Origin: an uncultured Planctomycetaceae bacterium
GTDB lineage: Bacteria > Planctomycetota > Planctomycetia > Planctomycetales > Planctomycetaceae
Assembly (NCBI GenBank): GCA_943787265.1
Contig: CALSLT010000030.1
Span: forward strand, 62,001 to 126,000
Direction of reading: 5' to 3'
Length of the DNA: 64,000 nucleotides
Shown: positions 8,782 through 18,713 of the stretch, in pieces
Layout: each line of letters starts with the position of its first letter
Position numbering within the stretch: the stretch's first letter is position 1
Position numbers and translations under genes: made by a program
Notes under the pieces: generated by a model
What the model saw: the letters and a program-made list of their open reading frames with translations, nothing else
Databases searched by the model: none
Told to the model about the DNA's origin: nothing

Positions 8782-9507
8782 CTACTTTGCCTCTGGTATC
8801 TTCGACTTCGCACTCGTCCCGTGATCGCTCAGCCACAGGCGGCGGACGTAGGTGTAGGACGGGAACCCGTCGCGATCGAGGCGGACGCTTGAGGTTACGG
8901 CGGCAGTGCCGAAGGGGATCTTGGATTTTTTCCAGACGACGTCACGGATAATCAGCGCGTATTCCTGAGTGCTGATTGTCTGCGTCTGCTCTTCGGCCTG
9001 CTTGATGATGAATTCTCCCTGCTGCCATGACACCCGATTGGGTTTCGCGATGGTTGTCGCCTCCTTCGGCGTGCGACGAAAGAACATCGGCATCATTGCC
9101 GGGCGGTTTTCACTTTTCGTCGCGTTCCTTATTTGAGCCGTATGTCTGTGCCAGTACTCAATCAAGTTCTCCAAGGGAGCGCCGCCGGGCTTCAAGTCCT
9201 TTTCGGGGACAAGGTATTTGAACCACCGCGTCAACGGCTTGCCGTCATCGTCCTGATCGAGGTGCTCTTCGATTTCGATCCACCGGCATTTTTCTCCATC
9301 AACGGTTTTCGTGCCGACCGAACTTATGAGCCAACTTCCGGTGTACTCGCCGCTGACGCCATCAGGTCCGGATGTTTCGTGTTCGAGGTAGAACTTCACC
9401 CAGCAGCCATCCTTCGGCAACGACTGCACTGGCCCGCCGGCAATCACAAGCCGCATGCTGGCGGCGAGTATCAAAACAATTGTCAATCCGCGAGTAACCG
9501 TTGGCAT
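8782..9507 (-). CDS. Exported protein of unknown function
   Basis: A 241-residue protein with a signal peptide (RGLTIVLILAASMRLVIAGG) and no membrane segment afterwards. The mature part begins with QSLPKDGCWVKFYLEH and contains GSWLISSVGTKTVDGEKCRWIEIE and RWFKYLVPEKDL. It ends with a basic tail. The alternating beta-like sequence with paired aromatic/basic positions resembles small periplasmic beta-proteins seen repeatedly in planctomycetes, but I do not recognise a named family. It starts at ATG 9505-9507. Its downstream neighbour in transcription is the convergent M56 gene; upstream lies the esterase pseudogene. Expression as a single gene is likely. Confidence 0.75.
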   Translation of the reverse strand: MPTVTRGLTIVLILAASMRLVIAGGPVQSLPKDGCWVKFYLEHETSGPDGVSGEYTGSWLISSVGTKTVDGEKCRWIEIEEHLDQDDDGKPLTRWFKYLVPEKDLKPGGAPLENLIEYWHRHTAQIRNATKSENRPAMMPMFFRRTPKEATTIAKPNRVSWQQGEFIIKQAEEQTQTISTQEYALIIRDVVWKKSKIPFGTAAVTSSVRLDRDGFPSYTYVRRLWLSDHGTSAKSKIPEAK

Positions 9508-9739
9508 GGTGAGACCTCAGCTGGTGAAATGATGAACGCGGTCCTCATTACTACGATCCAGTCGGCGTAGGATTTGTCTACGAGACCTCGAACTTTTTCC
9601 AAGTCGTTACATTGTTCGCCCATCCCCTCGTGAGCGCGTCCTTCTACACCTGGACAATTGAAAGGCCACGTTAGCATCGTCCCTGCCCAAGGCTTCCGAG
9701 GGCCCCTCAAGAGCGAACCACAAATTGAACATGGTCGCT

Positions 9740-10287
9740 ATCGTTGTGCCATTGTGCTTTGGCTCGCCCTGACCAATCCGATCAAAACAAAGTGCAGCCA
9801 TACTGTGCTTCGCCATCATGATGCCGAAACGCTGATTGTAGTCGGCCGTCTTGCCGGTTCGACTGTGCCCACTCGAAGCTGTGCAATCGCCGGGACTGGC
9901 CCTTCCACATTCGGCAGGTAGAGGTTCGCCGTGATCCGATGCTGCGGCTGACTGTCAAAAATCGCATTTTCGATACAGTAGTCATCCGCCTGAATCGTCT
10001 TCACTGTCTGCGCATTCAAAGGCGACCGGTCAGGAAACCCCGCCAAACTGCATCGTCATAAAACGACGTAGCCGCTTCTGATAATCCTCGATCTGTTCTG
10101 GTGTCTTCAGCTTCTCATAGGTTTTCGCCCGCCGATCGAGCGCAGCGTACGCTTCCAGCTGAAGATGAGCGTAAAGTTTTGAATCTGCCCGTGCCTTTTC
10201 AGTAAGACAGCTCAACTCTTGAGCGCGGGAGTAACTGCCTTGCACTACAACCACAGAAACAAGCGTCAGTACAACTTTCGTCAACAT
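9740..10287 (-). pseudogene. Decayed N-terminal copy of the two-lobed esterase
   Basis: Three reading frames together reproduce residues ~1-190 of the intact esterase encoded at 3470-5464. A signal peptide starting at ATG 10287 is followed by a segment nearly identical around LDRRAKTYEKLKTPEQI. The frame breaks near 10040, inside GGFPDRSPLNA, then continues through FDSQPQHRITANLYLPNVEG. It breaks again near 9883, inside AIAVSSGHSRTGKT, and continues through MMAKHSMAALCFD. Ten codons are missing near 9767 relative to the intact gene, and similarity ends at HNGTT (~9743). The catalytic serine region and the whole second lobe are absent, so no functional enzyme can be made. Upstream sequence to about 10400 also matches the intact gene's upstream region. 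Confidence 0.85.
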
Positions 10288-10451
10288 CTGCCGTCCCCAA
10301 TTCTTCGCGCTAGTACCGGCACGCGATGGCTTCGCGTAACCGATCAACACTCTCAACAGACAGATTTAACCACGACACCTGCCAAGTTTGCAGGTTACAG
10401 CGTTGGTTCCAGACAAACCACGCTCATCACCAGACGTAGAATCTTCTTTCT

Positions 10452-13193
10452 CTACGATATTTCTCCATCGATATGACTAGCTTCGGCTTGAGAAACACGA
10501 GCTTCGAGTAACAGCGACAGAGCGTTGCTCCGCAGATCTGATTCCGTTCTCTGAAGCACCAGTAGCTGCTTCGCGATCCGTTTTGCCTTGCCACTCCCGA
10601 TCTCTGAAAGTGTGGTCGAGAAAGATTCCGAAACGGGCAGGCCTAGTTGCGTGAGCCATTCGAGAAGTTGCTCCAGAAACGCAGCCGTTTCACGAGGGAG
10701 CGTTTCCAGGCCAGTAAGATATCTTTGGATGATTTCCGCAGCCGTCCATGCATGCAACGGTCCAGCCGCGGCAACTTCTGCCATCGCGATCATGATGCGT
10801 TTTCCAGGAATTGTGATTGATGCTACAACTTCCTGGAGCGTCGTTGACAGTAGCTCGATGTCAGCGCGTCCAGTGGAAACCAGTTCGATCCACACATCGA
10901 CAGCAGCCATCTTTGAGCTGCCCTGACTGAACGTGGCCAGCCATATCACTCGAGCGGACAGTGTTGTCAAAGGGCGGTACGGCTCGAATAGTGGTTGTAG
11001 GTACTGGTCGTGCGGTTCGTCGGATTTCGTGCGGTACTCCATCCGCTCCACGAATGACTCGATCGCTCGTTGCCAGTACCAAAGCAGACTCGACGGCCAC
11101 AGAGTCGCCAGCCACGGATAGTGCCAGGTGGGAGAATTCGGCGTCACCTGCATCGAGTACATGTTGGCAGGGTTCACCAGCGGTTGCAGACTGAAATCAC
11201 TCGGCACGGCTTCCCGGATGGCAAACGGAAACTCGGACGCAGCGGCAAACGGATACCAGTCGTAGGCAATTCGGCCTTCCGGCCAGGGAAACTCTGTGTC
11301 GCCAGCGAGTTTTGCGTCTCTCTCAAGAAGGCTGACCGCAAGATCGTGCCACGGCTGCTTCAACCCTTCAAGCCGTCCGAGACACGCCAGCCGATTGTCT
11401 GGGGCAAGTCGCAGAGCACTCAGCACGAAGTCGGCATTGTTGATCTCGTCGTCTGATACCGCCCACTCCCAGAGTCGGTCAACCCAGATAACAGGATCGA
11501 TCCAGCCGCCAGTGTGAGTCGGGGTGCTGAGCAACTGACGAGGCGAACGTTTACCAAGGCACTCCGCGATAAATTCGTAAAGTCGTGTTAATGTGTCACT
11601 TCGCGGAAAGTCCGTGACCAGGTCAAGCCGCCCGCGATCGATCCACGCTTTGAGAAGCCCGGCAGCTCCATACAGCATGCGAGGAGCCATAATTCCGCGT
11701 TGTGGTGGTTCTTCTCGGTTGAGACGTTTCTTCAACGCAGCCGTCTTCCGCTTGAAGTCGCCAGGACGTTCAGCGGCGAAACGCGTCAGACCATCCAGAA
11801 TGCGATTCCATTCGTCGGGTGCATCAAGCCTCTCGATCGCGGCCGTCACGACATCGATAAGTTCATCCAGCGACTGAATTTGCTGGATCGGTTGAGAATT
11901 GGCCAGCACTCGCTGCGACATGATGGGCCACACACAGCATGCGTCGATTCGATCGTCCCGCGCCGCGGATAAAACTTCGTCCAAATGTACCGTCTTGCGC
12001 AGAGCCTCTGGCAGAACTGCAACCTTCTGCTCGATCTCTGCAAAATCAAAACAAGACGGTATTACTACCTCGATCGTATCGGACGCGCCGCTGCCTTCTG
12101 CGGGAACACCAAACGAGTTCAGAAGCTCATGTAGATTCGGTTTGAGCGTGGCAGCGACGGCATCGGCATCACCTTTCAACTGCTCGATGATTTCGACATC
12201 GTCTTCGTTAAGGTGGTCAGCCAGGATCTTCAGGGCCTTCTTCTGAATGTCGGCTGCCGGGTGCTGAAGACCATGCGCTGCCAGCACGACCGAGGCTCGT
12301 CGATGTTCACTGATGGCTACAGTCTGGGATGCCATCTTGAGACCTATCGCCGCATACTTCTTCTGCTTGACGTGAAATAGCGCGGCGAGTGCGGGCAGTG
12401 CTGTTGCCAGGTCGATCGTTTCGTTCTCGAACATTGCTGTGATTCGGTCAACAACGACCCCAAGGACGGTGACCGACGAATGTTGGAGCAAAGAGAGCAG
12501 CTCTGGAAGTACTTCGCCCCATTCATCGTCCGTTGGATTTACACATACAATTAGACCGATGACGTCCTGTTGGTGATCGCGTTTGAATCCAACATCCAAA
12601 CCAGTAAGACATGCACGAAGAAATCGAAGTCGGTCGAGTTCGCCAGCTTCCACAAGTTGCTCGATGAACGGTATCCAGACTCGAACGTGTGCGTGATGCG
12701 GAGCACGGTAGTGATACTCGCGTAGTTGAGGCACTCGCTCAAACAGCCGCTCAGCCGTCTCGGCATGCAGCCGACAAAGATGCCACATCATGTAGTTGAC
12801 AAGCCGGTCGTTATCGTCATCCCACCTGATCAATCCCGCGTCAAAAAATGAGCACCATGCAGGTGCCGAAAACTCATCGAAGTGCTTTTCTATGAGTTTA
12901 CTGAGCCACGCCGGACGACGGTTCAGCAAGATCTCAGCCACAGCTTCATCGGAGTGATAAATGCCTTCGACGTTAATGTCCTTTCGCCCGACGACACCGA
13001 ACAGCGCGAGCTCAGCGGCCCTGTTTCGGTTGTGATCCTGGTGAATTCCGGGCGGCTGATGCAACTGCCCAATCAGTTGATAGAGAAATGGAATCGCAGC
13101 CTTCCGTTCAGCTTCCGACCAACCAGATAACTCTGCCACGACAGCGTCATTTCTGCCTGACATGATCGCTAACTTCAGCTCTTCAAACGCCAT
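10452..13193 (-). CDS. DUF6493-like large helical-repeat protein, partner of SWIM zinc-finger protein
   Basis: A 913-residue soluble protein with no signal peptide. The N-terminus (FEELKLAIMSGRNDAVVAEL, then LSGWSEAERKAAIPFL) looks like DUF6493. The middle is built of HEAT/ARM-like helical pairs, for example HGLQHPAADIQKKALKILAD, and the rest is mostly helical with many Trp residues. Its ATG (13191-13193) overlaps the stop of the SWIM gene by one base, so the two are co-translated. DUF6493 and SWIM proteins are, as I recall, common neighbours, often near MoxR ATPases and VWA proteins, in poorly understood systems. Function is unknown; a scaffold or substrate-recognition role is inference. Related DUF5691 is the main alternative family name. 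Confidence 0.7.
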   Translation of the reverse strand: MAFEELKLAIMSGRNDAVVAELSGWSEAERKAAIPFLYQLIGQLHQPPGIHQDHNRNRAAELALFGVVGRKDINVEGIYHSDEAVAEILLNRRPAWLSKLIEKHFDEFSAPAWCSFFDAGLIRWDDDNDRLVNYMMWHLCRLHAETAERLFERVPQLREYHYRAPHHAHVRVWIPFIEQLVEAGELDRLRFLRACLTGLDVGFKRDHQQDVIGLIVCVNPTDDEWGEVLPELLSLLQHSSVTVLGVVVDRITAMFENETIDLATALPALAALFHVKQKKYAAIGLKMASQTVAISEHRRASVVLAAHGLQHPAADIQKKALKILADHLNEDDVEIIEQLKGDADAVAATLKPNLHELLNSFGVPAEGSGASDTIEVVIPSCFDFAEIEQKVAVLPEALRKTVHLDEVLSAARDDRIDACCVWPIMSQRVLANSQPIQQIQSLDELIDVVTAAIERLDAPDEWNRILDGLTRFAAERPGDFKRKTAALKKRLNREEPPQRGIMAPRMLYGAAGLLKAWIDRGRLDLVTDFPRSDTLTRLYEFIAECLGKRSPRQLLSTPTHTGGWIDPVIWVDRLWEWAVSDDEINNADFVLSALRLAPDNRLACLGRLEGLKQPWHDLAVSLLERDAKLAGDTEFPWPEGRIAYDWYPFAAASEFPFAIREAVPSDFSLQPLVNPANMYSMQVTPNSPTWHYPWLATLWPSSLLWYWQRAIESFVERMEYRTKSDEPHDQYLQPLFEPYRPLTTLSARVIWLATFSQGSSKMAAVDVWIELVSTGRADIELLSTTLQEVVASITIPGKRIMIAMAEVAAAGPLHAWTAAEIIQRYLTGLETLPRETAAFLEQLLEWLTQLGLPVSESFSTTLSEIGSGKAKRIAKQLLVLQRTESDLRSNALSLLLEARVSQAEASHIDGEIS

Positions 13194-14551
13194 TAGTCTT
13201 GGCCCTTCTGCTCATCAACAAAGATTCTTGCTGCCAGAACGTGTTTGCACGGCCCTCGCTCCCCCTGGTAACGCCCGAACCACGGGCAGTTACACCGATC
13301 GCCAGCAGGTCGCAGCTTTACAAAATACAAAGTGCCGTATGAATGAACCTCAACGTCCTGGGTGTGATCATCGTGCGTTGCCACGACTTTGACATCGCCA
13401 GTTGCTACAAGCTTTCTGGCACCTTTAAGTCGGGGTTGACTGGACTCGACAGTATCGAGGGCAAACGGCAATTCCCTGTGAAAGTACAAACCCGAGTCTG
13501 CGTCGAACCCGGCAAGCCCCTGAACCGAGAGCGCCATCAGCGCATGTTGAACGTCGGCCACCGCAGCACCAAGTTGTGCAGCAATCTCCGCAGGATCAAT
13601 CGTCGCCTGATTGGTGATCAGATTCTGCACATCGTCAACAATGTCCTTCCCGCGACCGTCGGCCAGCGACGTGAGAATCTGCCCTTCGCCGGAAAATCCA
13701 CGATACAGCTCGGGGCTCAGCACGAGCCAGAATCGTCCGGCTGGCAGATCAATCTGCCAGCCCGTCGTGCCGCTGCCGCGATCGCCCCAGACCCGAACGT
13801 TCGTCGCATCTGGAAGCAGCGGAGTCAACACCTTCAACCGATCGATTCCCCCAACCAGAATTGAGCCCGGCTGTTCGCGAGTCGACTGTCGCAGGCCGGT
13901 TTTCTGCACGATCAGATAACGTTGTCCACTGCTCTGTCGGGGCAGCGTCTGCAGGAAACGCGACAGCAGCCTCGCCGAGAACTCCTGTTCGGCTTTCAGC
14001 CGCGACTGGTAAGCCTGCACCTCGCCAAACCCTTTAATCCATCGATGCGGAAGCGCGACCTTGCGTTCTGTCACCGTCTCATCGTCGCGACGAACGGAAA
14101 CGGCATCGACTGAAATTTGGAATTCGAGGGAATCACTTGGTCCCACACGTGTTAGATGCGAAAGCATCTCCGGGTTGAAATCAACATTGGTCGTCCCGAA
14201 GCCCGGCACGCACGACTCGAAAGCGTTCCCATCAAGATCAATGCGGCTATAGACCCCACAGCAGCCGCTGAAACCCTCCCAGCGAAGCGTCGTCGGGCTG
14301 CTCGTCACTACCGGATCACGATTGGGCGGCATTGGCTCAAAGAAGTGGGTCCGGACCACGCGAGAAAGGACAGACAGCATCCTGCACACAACCTGCGGAT
14401 GGCTTAACTTTCCCGCAAAGAACTGCCCGTCGACACTGCTCTCAACAATGAAAGATCGCTGCAGAGGACGCATCGCGGCCCAGTGCAATCCGCGCGTGTT
14501 CAGAGTGGAAGAAAACTGATAGCCGTAGTTGTAGTCGAGAACGCCCGCCAT
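13193..14551 (-). CDS. SWIM zinc-finger family protein
   Basis: Start chosen at ATG 14549-14551 (MAGVLDYNYGYQF), 452 residues, because AAAGGAAAG sits just upstream; an ORF reaching to 14668 is open but its extra residues look non-coding. The SWIM motif is at the C-terminus: Cys420-x-Cys422-x12-Cys435-x-His437 in a CNCPWF...GPCKHVLAA context. Such fingers bind zinc and are thought to contact nucleic acid or protein. The central region has beta-rich segments and a winged-helix-like stretch before the finger (ATIDPAEIAAQLGAAVADVQ). It is translationally coupled to the DUF6493-like gene, and glgA ends 71 bases upstream on the same strand. No enzymatic motif was seen. Confidence 0.85.
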   Translation of the reverse strand: MAGVLDYNYGYQFSSTLNTRGLHWAAMRPLQRSFIVESSVDGQFFAGKLSHPQVVCRMLSVLSRVVRTHFFEPMPPNRDPVVTSSPTTLRWEGFSGCCGVYSRIDLDGNAFESCVPGFGTTNVDFNPEMLSHLTRVGPSDSLEFQISVDAVSVRRDDETVTERKVALPHRWIKGFGEVQAYQSRLKAEQEFSARLLSRFLQTLPRQSSGQRYLIVQKTGLRQSTREQPGSILVGGIDRLKVLTPLLPDATNVRVWGDRGSGTTGWQIDLPAGRFWLVLSPELYRGFSGEGQILTSLADGRGKDIVDDVQNLITNQATIDPAEIAAQLGAAVADVQHALMALSVQGLAGFDADSGLYFHRELPFALDTVESSQPRLKGARKLVATGDVKVVATHDDHTQDVEVHSYGTLYFVKLRPAGDRCNCPWFGRYQGERGPCKHVLAARIFVDEQKGQD

Positions 14552-14622
14552 GAATTCTTTCCTTTCGTGGCTCCCACTCGTCCAACTCCAACCGCGCATT
14601 TCCATCCACAAAAGAAAAGAGG

Positions 14623-16230
14623 CTAACGATAGAGGTCTGACAAATAGCATCGGACGGAGTCGGACCACAGGAATCTCTTGGCGAACGCAGCGTTGCGGAT
14701 TCTGTCGAAGTCGGATTCGGAGTTGCGTTTCTGGTCAATCGCCCGGCGGGTTGTTTCGACGAATCCATCGCCGAGTTCTTCTGGTGAATGGCCCGAGAAT
14801 CCGAAGCCGGTTTCGCCATCCTGGACCGTGTCCTTGAGGCCACCGATGGAATGCACGACGCACGGCTGTCCGTCGCGCATAGCTAGCATTTGTGAAATGC
14901 CGCAAGGCTCGAAGGCACTCGGCATGAGGAACAGGTCACCCGCCTGGTAAAGCAACTCGGCGCCGTGATGGCTGTAGCCGTTCAGGAAGACGAAGTTGGC
15001 ATGTTTGCGCGCGAGGTTGTGTAGAAATTTTTCATAACCTCGGTCACCGTTGCCTGCCAGCAAATAAACCACGTCGTCGCTGGCGTCAGTGAGGATGCGA
15101 TCCAGCGGCGGCGCATCATTCGGTGTCTGCATCAGGCGGACTTTCTGATCCACAACGCGCGTGACACTCGTCATGACGACTGAGGGCCGGGGGCGTCCGT
15201 CTTCCTGCCACTGCTTGAGCCGCTTCAACGCCAGCCAGTTGGGAAACGTCTGCGATCGTTGATACCAATCCGCTAGTTCGGCAACCAATCCGCTCAACAG
15301 GTTTCGCCAGGAATCTTCGTCGCGTGACGGCAATGTCTGCGGCGTCTCGGCGTATTCGCAACCGTTGAGAATTCCGACCAGCCTGCCCTGCTCTCTCGCA
15401 TTCTGCAGGTCGCGTTCCAAGCCTTCGCCGCCGAAGAAGACGCACAGCGGATCGTTCCTTTGAGGCCGACTTGGTTGGCAGACTTCGGGCACGTACCCCG
15501 GCGAGACGACATGCACCTTGTCTGCCAGACGGACTCCGACGGCCATTGGGTTCATGCAGTCGTGGTATTCCGGATCCTGAACGGTCGGAAGGTCATAGTT
15601 GAGTTCCGGAAACCATGCCTTCAGCGATGAGGCATACCCATCCAGCGGGCGGATTCCCTGCAGAGCAAGATTGTGAATCGTGAAAACGGTGCGTTTGCTG
15701 CGGAGCTCGCTGAGTGACGGATCGAACTCTCGCAACATCAGGTAGAATCCGGCATGCCAGTCATGCAGGTGGACGATGTCAACTTCCCCGAAGCTGCCCT
15801 GCAGGACTGCCTGTGCGACAGCCGCATTGAAACACGCAAACTTTGTCGCATCGCTGGCAAAAGGATGCTCGGCTCCGTCGTCGACGTAAATCAGCTTTCG
15901 TCCGGACGCTGAATCAATTGTTTCGAAAGCTGGGTGGTGCAAAACCAGTTGTCGAACTCCGGAGTGCGGCCGCTTGCCTTCGACTTCGAACAGTTCCGCA
16001 GTCAGTTGCTCACTACCAAATGTGAAGTTAACCGTGCCTAGACTGGCCTTCGGATTTTCATGAAGGAAGCCGTACGACGGACAAACGACAGAAACCGCTC
16101 CCTCGTATTCGGGCAGGTCAGCCAGCGCGTACGGTACGTCTCGAACAACGTCACCGACTCCGCCAACTTTACCGCCTGCCAATGCGTCATTCTCAGCAGC
16201 CACCATCAGAATATTCAGCGACTCAGCCAC
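14623..16230 (-). CDS. glgA: Glycogen/starch synthase (GT5)
   Basis: A 535-residue glycosyltransferase that adds ADP-glucose (or UDP-glucose) to the non-reducing end of alpha-1,4-glucan. The N-terminus has the GT5 signature KVGG (Lys21-Val-Gly23-Gly24) in AGGKVGGVGDVVRDVPYAL. Downstream are VHLHDWHAGFY, FTIHNLALQG and the C-terminal nucleotide-sugar segment SAFEPCGISQMLAMRDG followed by IGGLKDTV. The length is typical for bacterial GlgA. The start is GTG at 16228-16230, supported by GAGG seven bases upstream; no in-frame ATG fits the conserved N-terminus. It stands alone without glgB or glgC, followed on the same strand by the SWIM/DUF6493 pair and separated from acs by a terminator. Confidence 0.93.
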   Translation of the reverse strand: MAESLNILMVAAENDALAGGKVGGVGDVVRDVPYALADLPEYEGAVSVVCPSYGFLHENPKASLGTVNFTFGSEQLTAELFEVEGKRPHSGVRQLVLHHPAFETIDSASGRKLIYVDDGAEHPFASDATKFACFNAAVAQAVLQGSFGEVDIVHLHDWHAGFYLMLREFDPSLSELRSKRTVFTIHNLALQGIRPLDGYASSLKAWFPELNYDLPTVQDPEYHDCMNPMAVGVRLADKVHVVSPGYVPEVCQPSRPQRNDPLCVFFGGEGLERDLQNAREQGRLVGILNGCEYAETPQTLPSRDEDSWRNLLSGLVAELADWYQRSQTFPNWLALKRLKQWQEDGRPRPSVVMTSVTRVVDQKVRLMQTPNDAPPLDRILTDASDDVVYLLAGNGDRGYEKFLHNLARKHANFVFLNGYSHHGAELLYQAGDLFLMPSAFEPCGISQMLAMRDGQPCVVHSIGGLKDTVQDGETGFGFSGHSPEELGDGFVETTRRAIDQKRNSESDFDRIRNAAFAKRFLWSDSVRCYLSDLYR

Positions 16231-16267
16231 AGAATTACCTCACGCAATCTTTGCTCGTTGCCTCGCA

Positions 16268-16306
16268 AGAAAAAACAACAGCCCGATCGCGGAACGACCG
16301 GGCTGT
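16268..16306 (-). terminator. Rho-independent terminator of acs
   Basis: Arms ACAGCCCG (16278-16285) and CGGGCTGT (16299-16306) form a perfect 8-pair stem with a 13-base loop. On the minus strand it is followed by TTGTTTTTTC. It lies 55 bases after the acs stop and before glgA. Confidence 0.85.
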
Positions 16307-16360
16307 CAATGTCTTCAAAATCCAACTTGATCGATCATGAAGCCTGAAAACGGATTCGCC

Positions 16361-18307
16361 TTAATCATCCGACTCTCGAAGCTTGGTGAGAATACTCTGA
16401 TCTTCCAAAGTAGTCGTGTCGCCAGCAGATTCCCGTCCCGCCGCGATGTCTCTCAGAAGACGCCGCATGATCTTGCCGCTGCGAGTTTTGGGCAGTGCGT
16501 CCGTAAAGCGGATTTGGTCGGGAGTCGCGATCGCTCCGATCTGTTTTCGCACGTGAGCGATCAGCTCTTTCCTCAGCTCTTCATCACCGGCAGAAGTCTT
16601 CAGCGTGACGAAGCAGCAAATGCCCTCGCCCTTCAAGTCGTGAGGGAACCCGACGACTGCCGCTTCCGCGACACCTTCGTGAGCGACCAAAGCCGATTCA
16701 ACTTCCATTGTGCTCAGCCGGTGCCCCGACACATTGAGCACATCATCAACACGGCCCATCACCCAGTAATAACCATCGTCGTCGCGGCGTGCTCCGTCAC
16801 CGGCAAAGTAGCGTCCTTCGATCTTGCTGAAGTAAACGTCCAGGAATCTCTGATGATCGCCGTACAACGTTCGCAGCATGTGCGGCCACGGTTGCGTCAT
16901 CACCAGCAATCCGCCCTGGTTGTCACCGAGACTTTCGCCGGTTTCCGTTTGGATGTCCGGCACTACGCCTGGTAGTGGCTTGGTGCAGCTACCGGGCTTT
17001 GTAGCTGTCACACCGGGCAGCGGACTGAGCATGATTCCGCCAGTTTCCGTCTGCCACCAGGTGTCGACAATGGGACATTGCTCGCCGCCGATAACTTTGT
17101 GATACCACATCCACGCTTCCGGATTGATCGGCTCACCGACTGTCCCCAACAGGCGAAGGCTCGAAAGATCATACTTATTCGGCCACTCGTCGCCCCATTT
17201 GATGAAGGCTCGAATCGCCGTCGGAGCCGTATAGAAAATGTTGACCTTGTACTTCTCGACCATCGACCAGAAGCGGCCTTCGTCCGGCCAGTTCGGACCG
17301 CCTTCGTACATGACCGTCGTCGCCCCGTTCGACAGAGGGCCATAGACGATGTAGCTGTGGCCGGTGATCCAGCCAATGTCGGCCGTGCACCAGTAGGTGT
17401 CTTCATCTTTCAAATCAAAGACCCAGCGAGACGTCATCGTCGTGCCGAGAAGGTATCCGGCCGTGGTGTGCAGCACGCCTTTCGGCTTCCCGGTTGAACC
17501 CGACGTATAAAGAATGAACAACGGGTGCTCTGAGTCGAGTTCTTCTGCTTCGCATTCGGACGAAGCATCTTCCATCAGATCGTGCCACCAGTAGTCCCGA
17601 TCCGGCACCATCGTGACGTCGCCACCGGTTCGGTTGACGACGACGACTTTCTCAACAGACGGTGACTTTTCGAGACTCTCGTCGACTGCAACTTTAAGGG
17701 GTAATTCTTTGCCGCGACGCCAGCCTCCGTCCGCGGTGACGACAAGCTTCGCCTGAGCGTCGTTATTTCTATCGGCAACCGCGTCGGCACTGAAGCCTCC
17801 GAAAATGATCGAGTGAGTCGCGCCGATTCTCGCACAGGCCAGCATCGCGATGGCGAGTTCCGGAATCATCGGCATGTACAGCGTCACTCGGTCGCCAGTT
17901 TCGACGCCGAGCTTCTTCATACAGTTGGCGAATTTCGAAACTTCACGGTGCAGATCCTGGTAAGTGAGCACTCGCTGATCGCCAGGCTCGCCTTCCCAGA
18001 TGATCGCGGCTTTGTTCTTCCGCCAGGTCGTCAGGTGGCGATCGACGCAGTTGTAGCAGACGTTCGTTTTGCCGCCGACGAACCATTTGGTATCCGGCAT
18101 GTCGCCTTCGAGCGTTTTGTCGAACTCCGTAAACCAGTCGATGTTCTCACGAGCCAGGTCGCCCCAGAAACCGCTGGGATCGTCCTTCGCCCGATTCCAC
18201 ATCTCCTGGTACTGCTCTTCCGAGCTGATATGAGCCTCGGCCGAGAACTCCGGTGAGGGCGGAAACTTACGGTCTTCCTGAAGGACGCTCTCAATAGCTT
18301 CGCTCAT
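16361..18307 (-). CDS. acs: Acetyl-CoA synthetase (AMP-forming)
   Basis: A 648-residue cytoplasmic enzyme converting acetate, ATP and CoA to acetyl-CoA, AMP and PPi. Seen: the AMP-binding P-loop [11 protein letters not shown] at 267-277, the conserved [10 protein letters not shown], the hinge-type [18 protein letters not shown], and the C-terminal SGK with Lys612, the residue acetylated by Pat-type enzymes and needed for adenylation. N-terminal [18 protein letters not shown] is the usual Acs entry domain. Length and motif order are those of true acetyl-CoA synthetase rather than propionyl-CoA synthetase. It starts at ATG 18305-18307, is transcribed alone, ends at a strong terminator and is divergent from ahcY. 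The annotation is secure. Confidence 0.96.
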   Translation of the reverse strand: MSEAIESVLQEDRKFPPSPEFSAEAHISSEEQYQEMWNRAKDDPSGFWGDLARENIDWFTEFDKTLEGDMPDTKWFVGGKTNVCYNCVDRHLTTWRKNKAAIIWEGEPGDQRVLTYQDLHREVSKFANCMKKLGVETGDRVTLYMPMIPELAIAMLACARIGATHSIIFGGFSADAVADRNNDAQAKLVVTADGGWRRGKELPLKVAVDESLEKSPSVEKVVVVNRTGGDVTMVPDRDYWWHDLMEDASSECEAEELDSEHPLFILYTSGSTGKPKGVLHTTAGYLLGTTMTSRWVFDLKDEDTYWCTADIGWITGHSYIVYGPLSNGATTVMYEGGPNWPDEGRFWSMVEKYKVNIFYTAPTAIRAFIKWGDEWPNKYDLSSLRLLGTVGEPINPEAWMWYHKVIGGEQCPIVDTWWQTETGGIMLSPLPGVTATKPGSCTKPLPGVVPDIQTETGESLGDNQGGLLVMTQPWPHMLRTLYGDHQRFLDVYFSKIEGRYFAGDGARRDDDGYYWVMGRVDDVLNVSGHRLSTMEVESALVAHEGVAEAAVVGFPHDLKGEGICCFVTLKTSAGDEELRKELIAHVRKQIGAIATPDQIRFTDALPKTRSGKIMRRLLRDIAAGRESAGDTTTLEDQSILTKLRESDD

Positions 18308-18713
18308 GGTGCAACTCCTGCGTTCGCCGAGGTATTGGACTAAGCCTGACTCAACGCATCAGGCAATTTGGTCGCCGATAAGGGGCCGATGGTAGGCCTG
18401 CGGGATCGCAATTTCAACGAGCACTGGCTCTCCGCTCGCCTGACTACTCGCGACGGCATCGATCCGGTCGTCGCCGTTCGCTCGCCCTGCTTGCCCGGCT
18501 GTTAATTGTTTCCTATCGTCCCGGTTTTCCTGCAGATTTACGCGACAATCCGAGGGAAAGCCCTACAATCCAGATCGACGAACGAGGCTGGCGCGCGTAG
18601 CCAGACTGGCTCTTTCGCTGATCATCGCCGGCGGCTTCTGCGACCTGCGGAAATTTCCGGCTGACACAAGTCAATCGCTCACGGATGGAACAGACCTCTT
18701 AAAGGAAACGACC
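18308..18713. other. acs-ahcY divergent region with structured ahcY leader
   Basis: About 400 bases without a gene. Close to ahcY, CTGGC (18588-18592) can pair with GCCAG (18600-18604), while the overlapping AGCC (18599-18602) can instead pair with GGCT (18608-18611). These two hairpins exclude each other. A GC-rich stretch CGCCGGCGGC (18628-18637) follows. SAH riboswitches sit in front of ahcY in other bacteria, but I could not match the conserved SAH-aptamer bases, so this is only a candidate regulated leader. No clear promoter was recognised. Confidence 0.35.

Noticed and set aside
16337-16975. A 212-codon open frame on plus across acs
   Set aside because: Antisense to acetyl-CoA synthetase, whose motifs are complete.
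18560-18713. SAH riboswitch in front of ahcY
   Set aside because: Position fits, but the conserved aptamer bases were not found by eye; kept only as a structured leader of unknown type.
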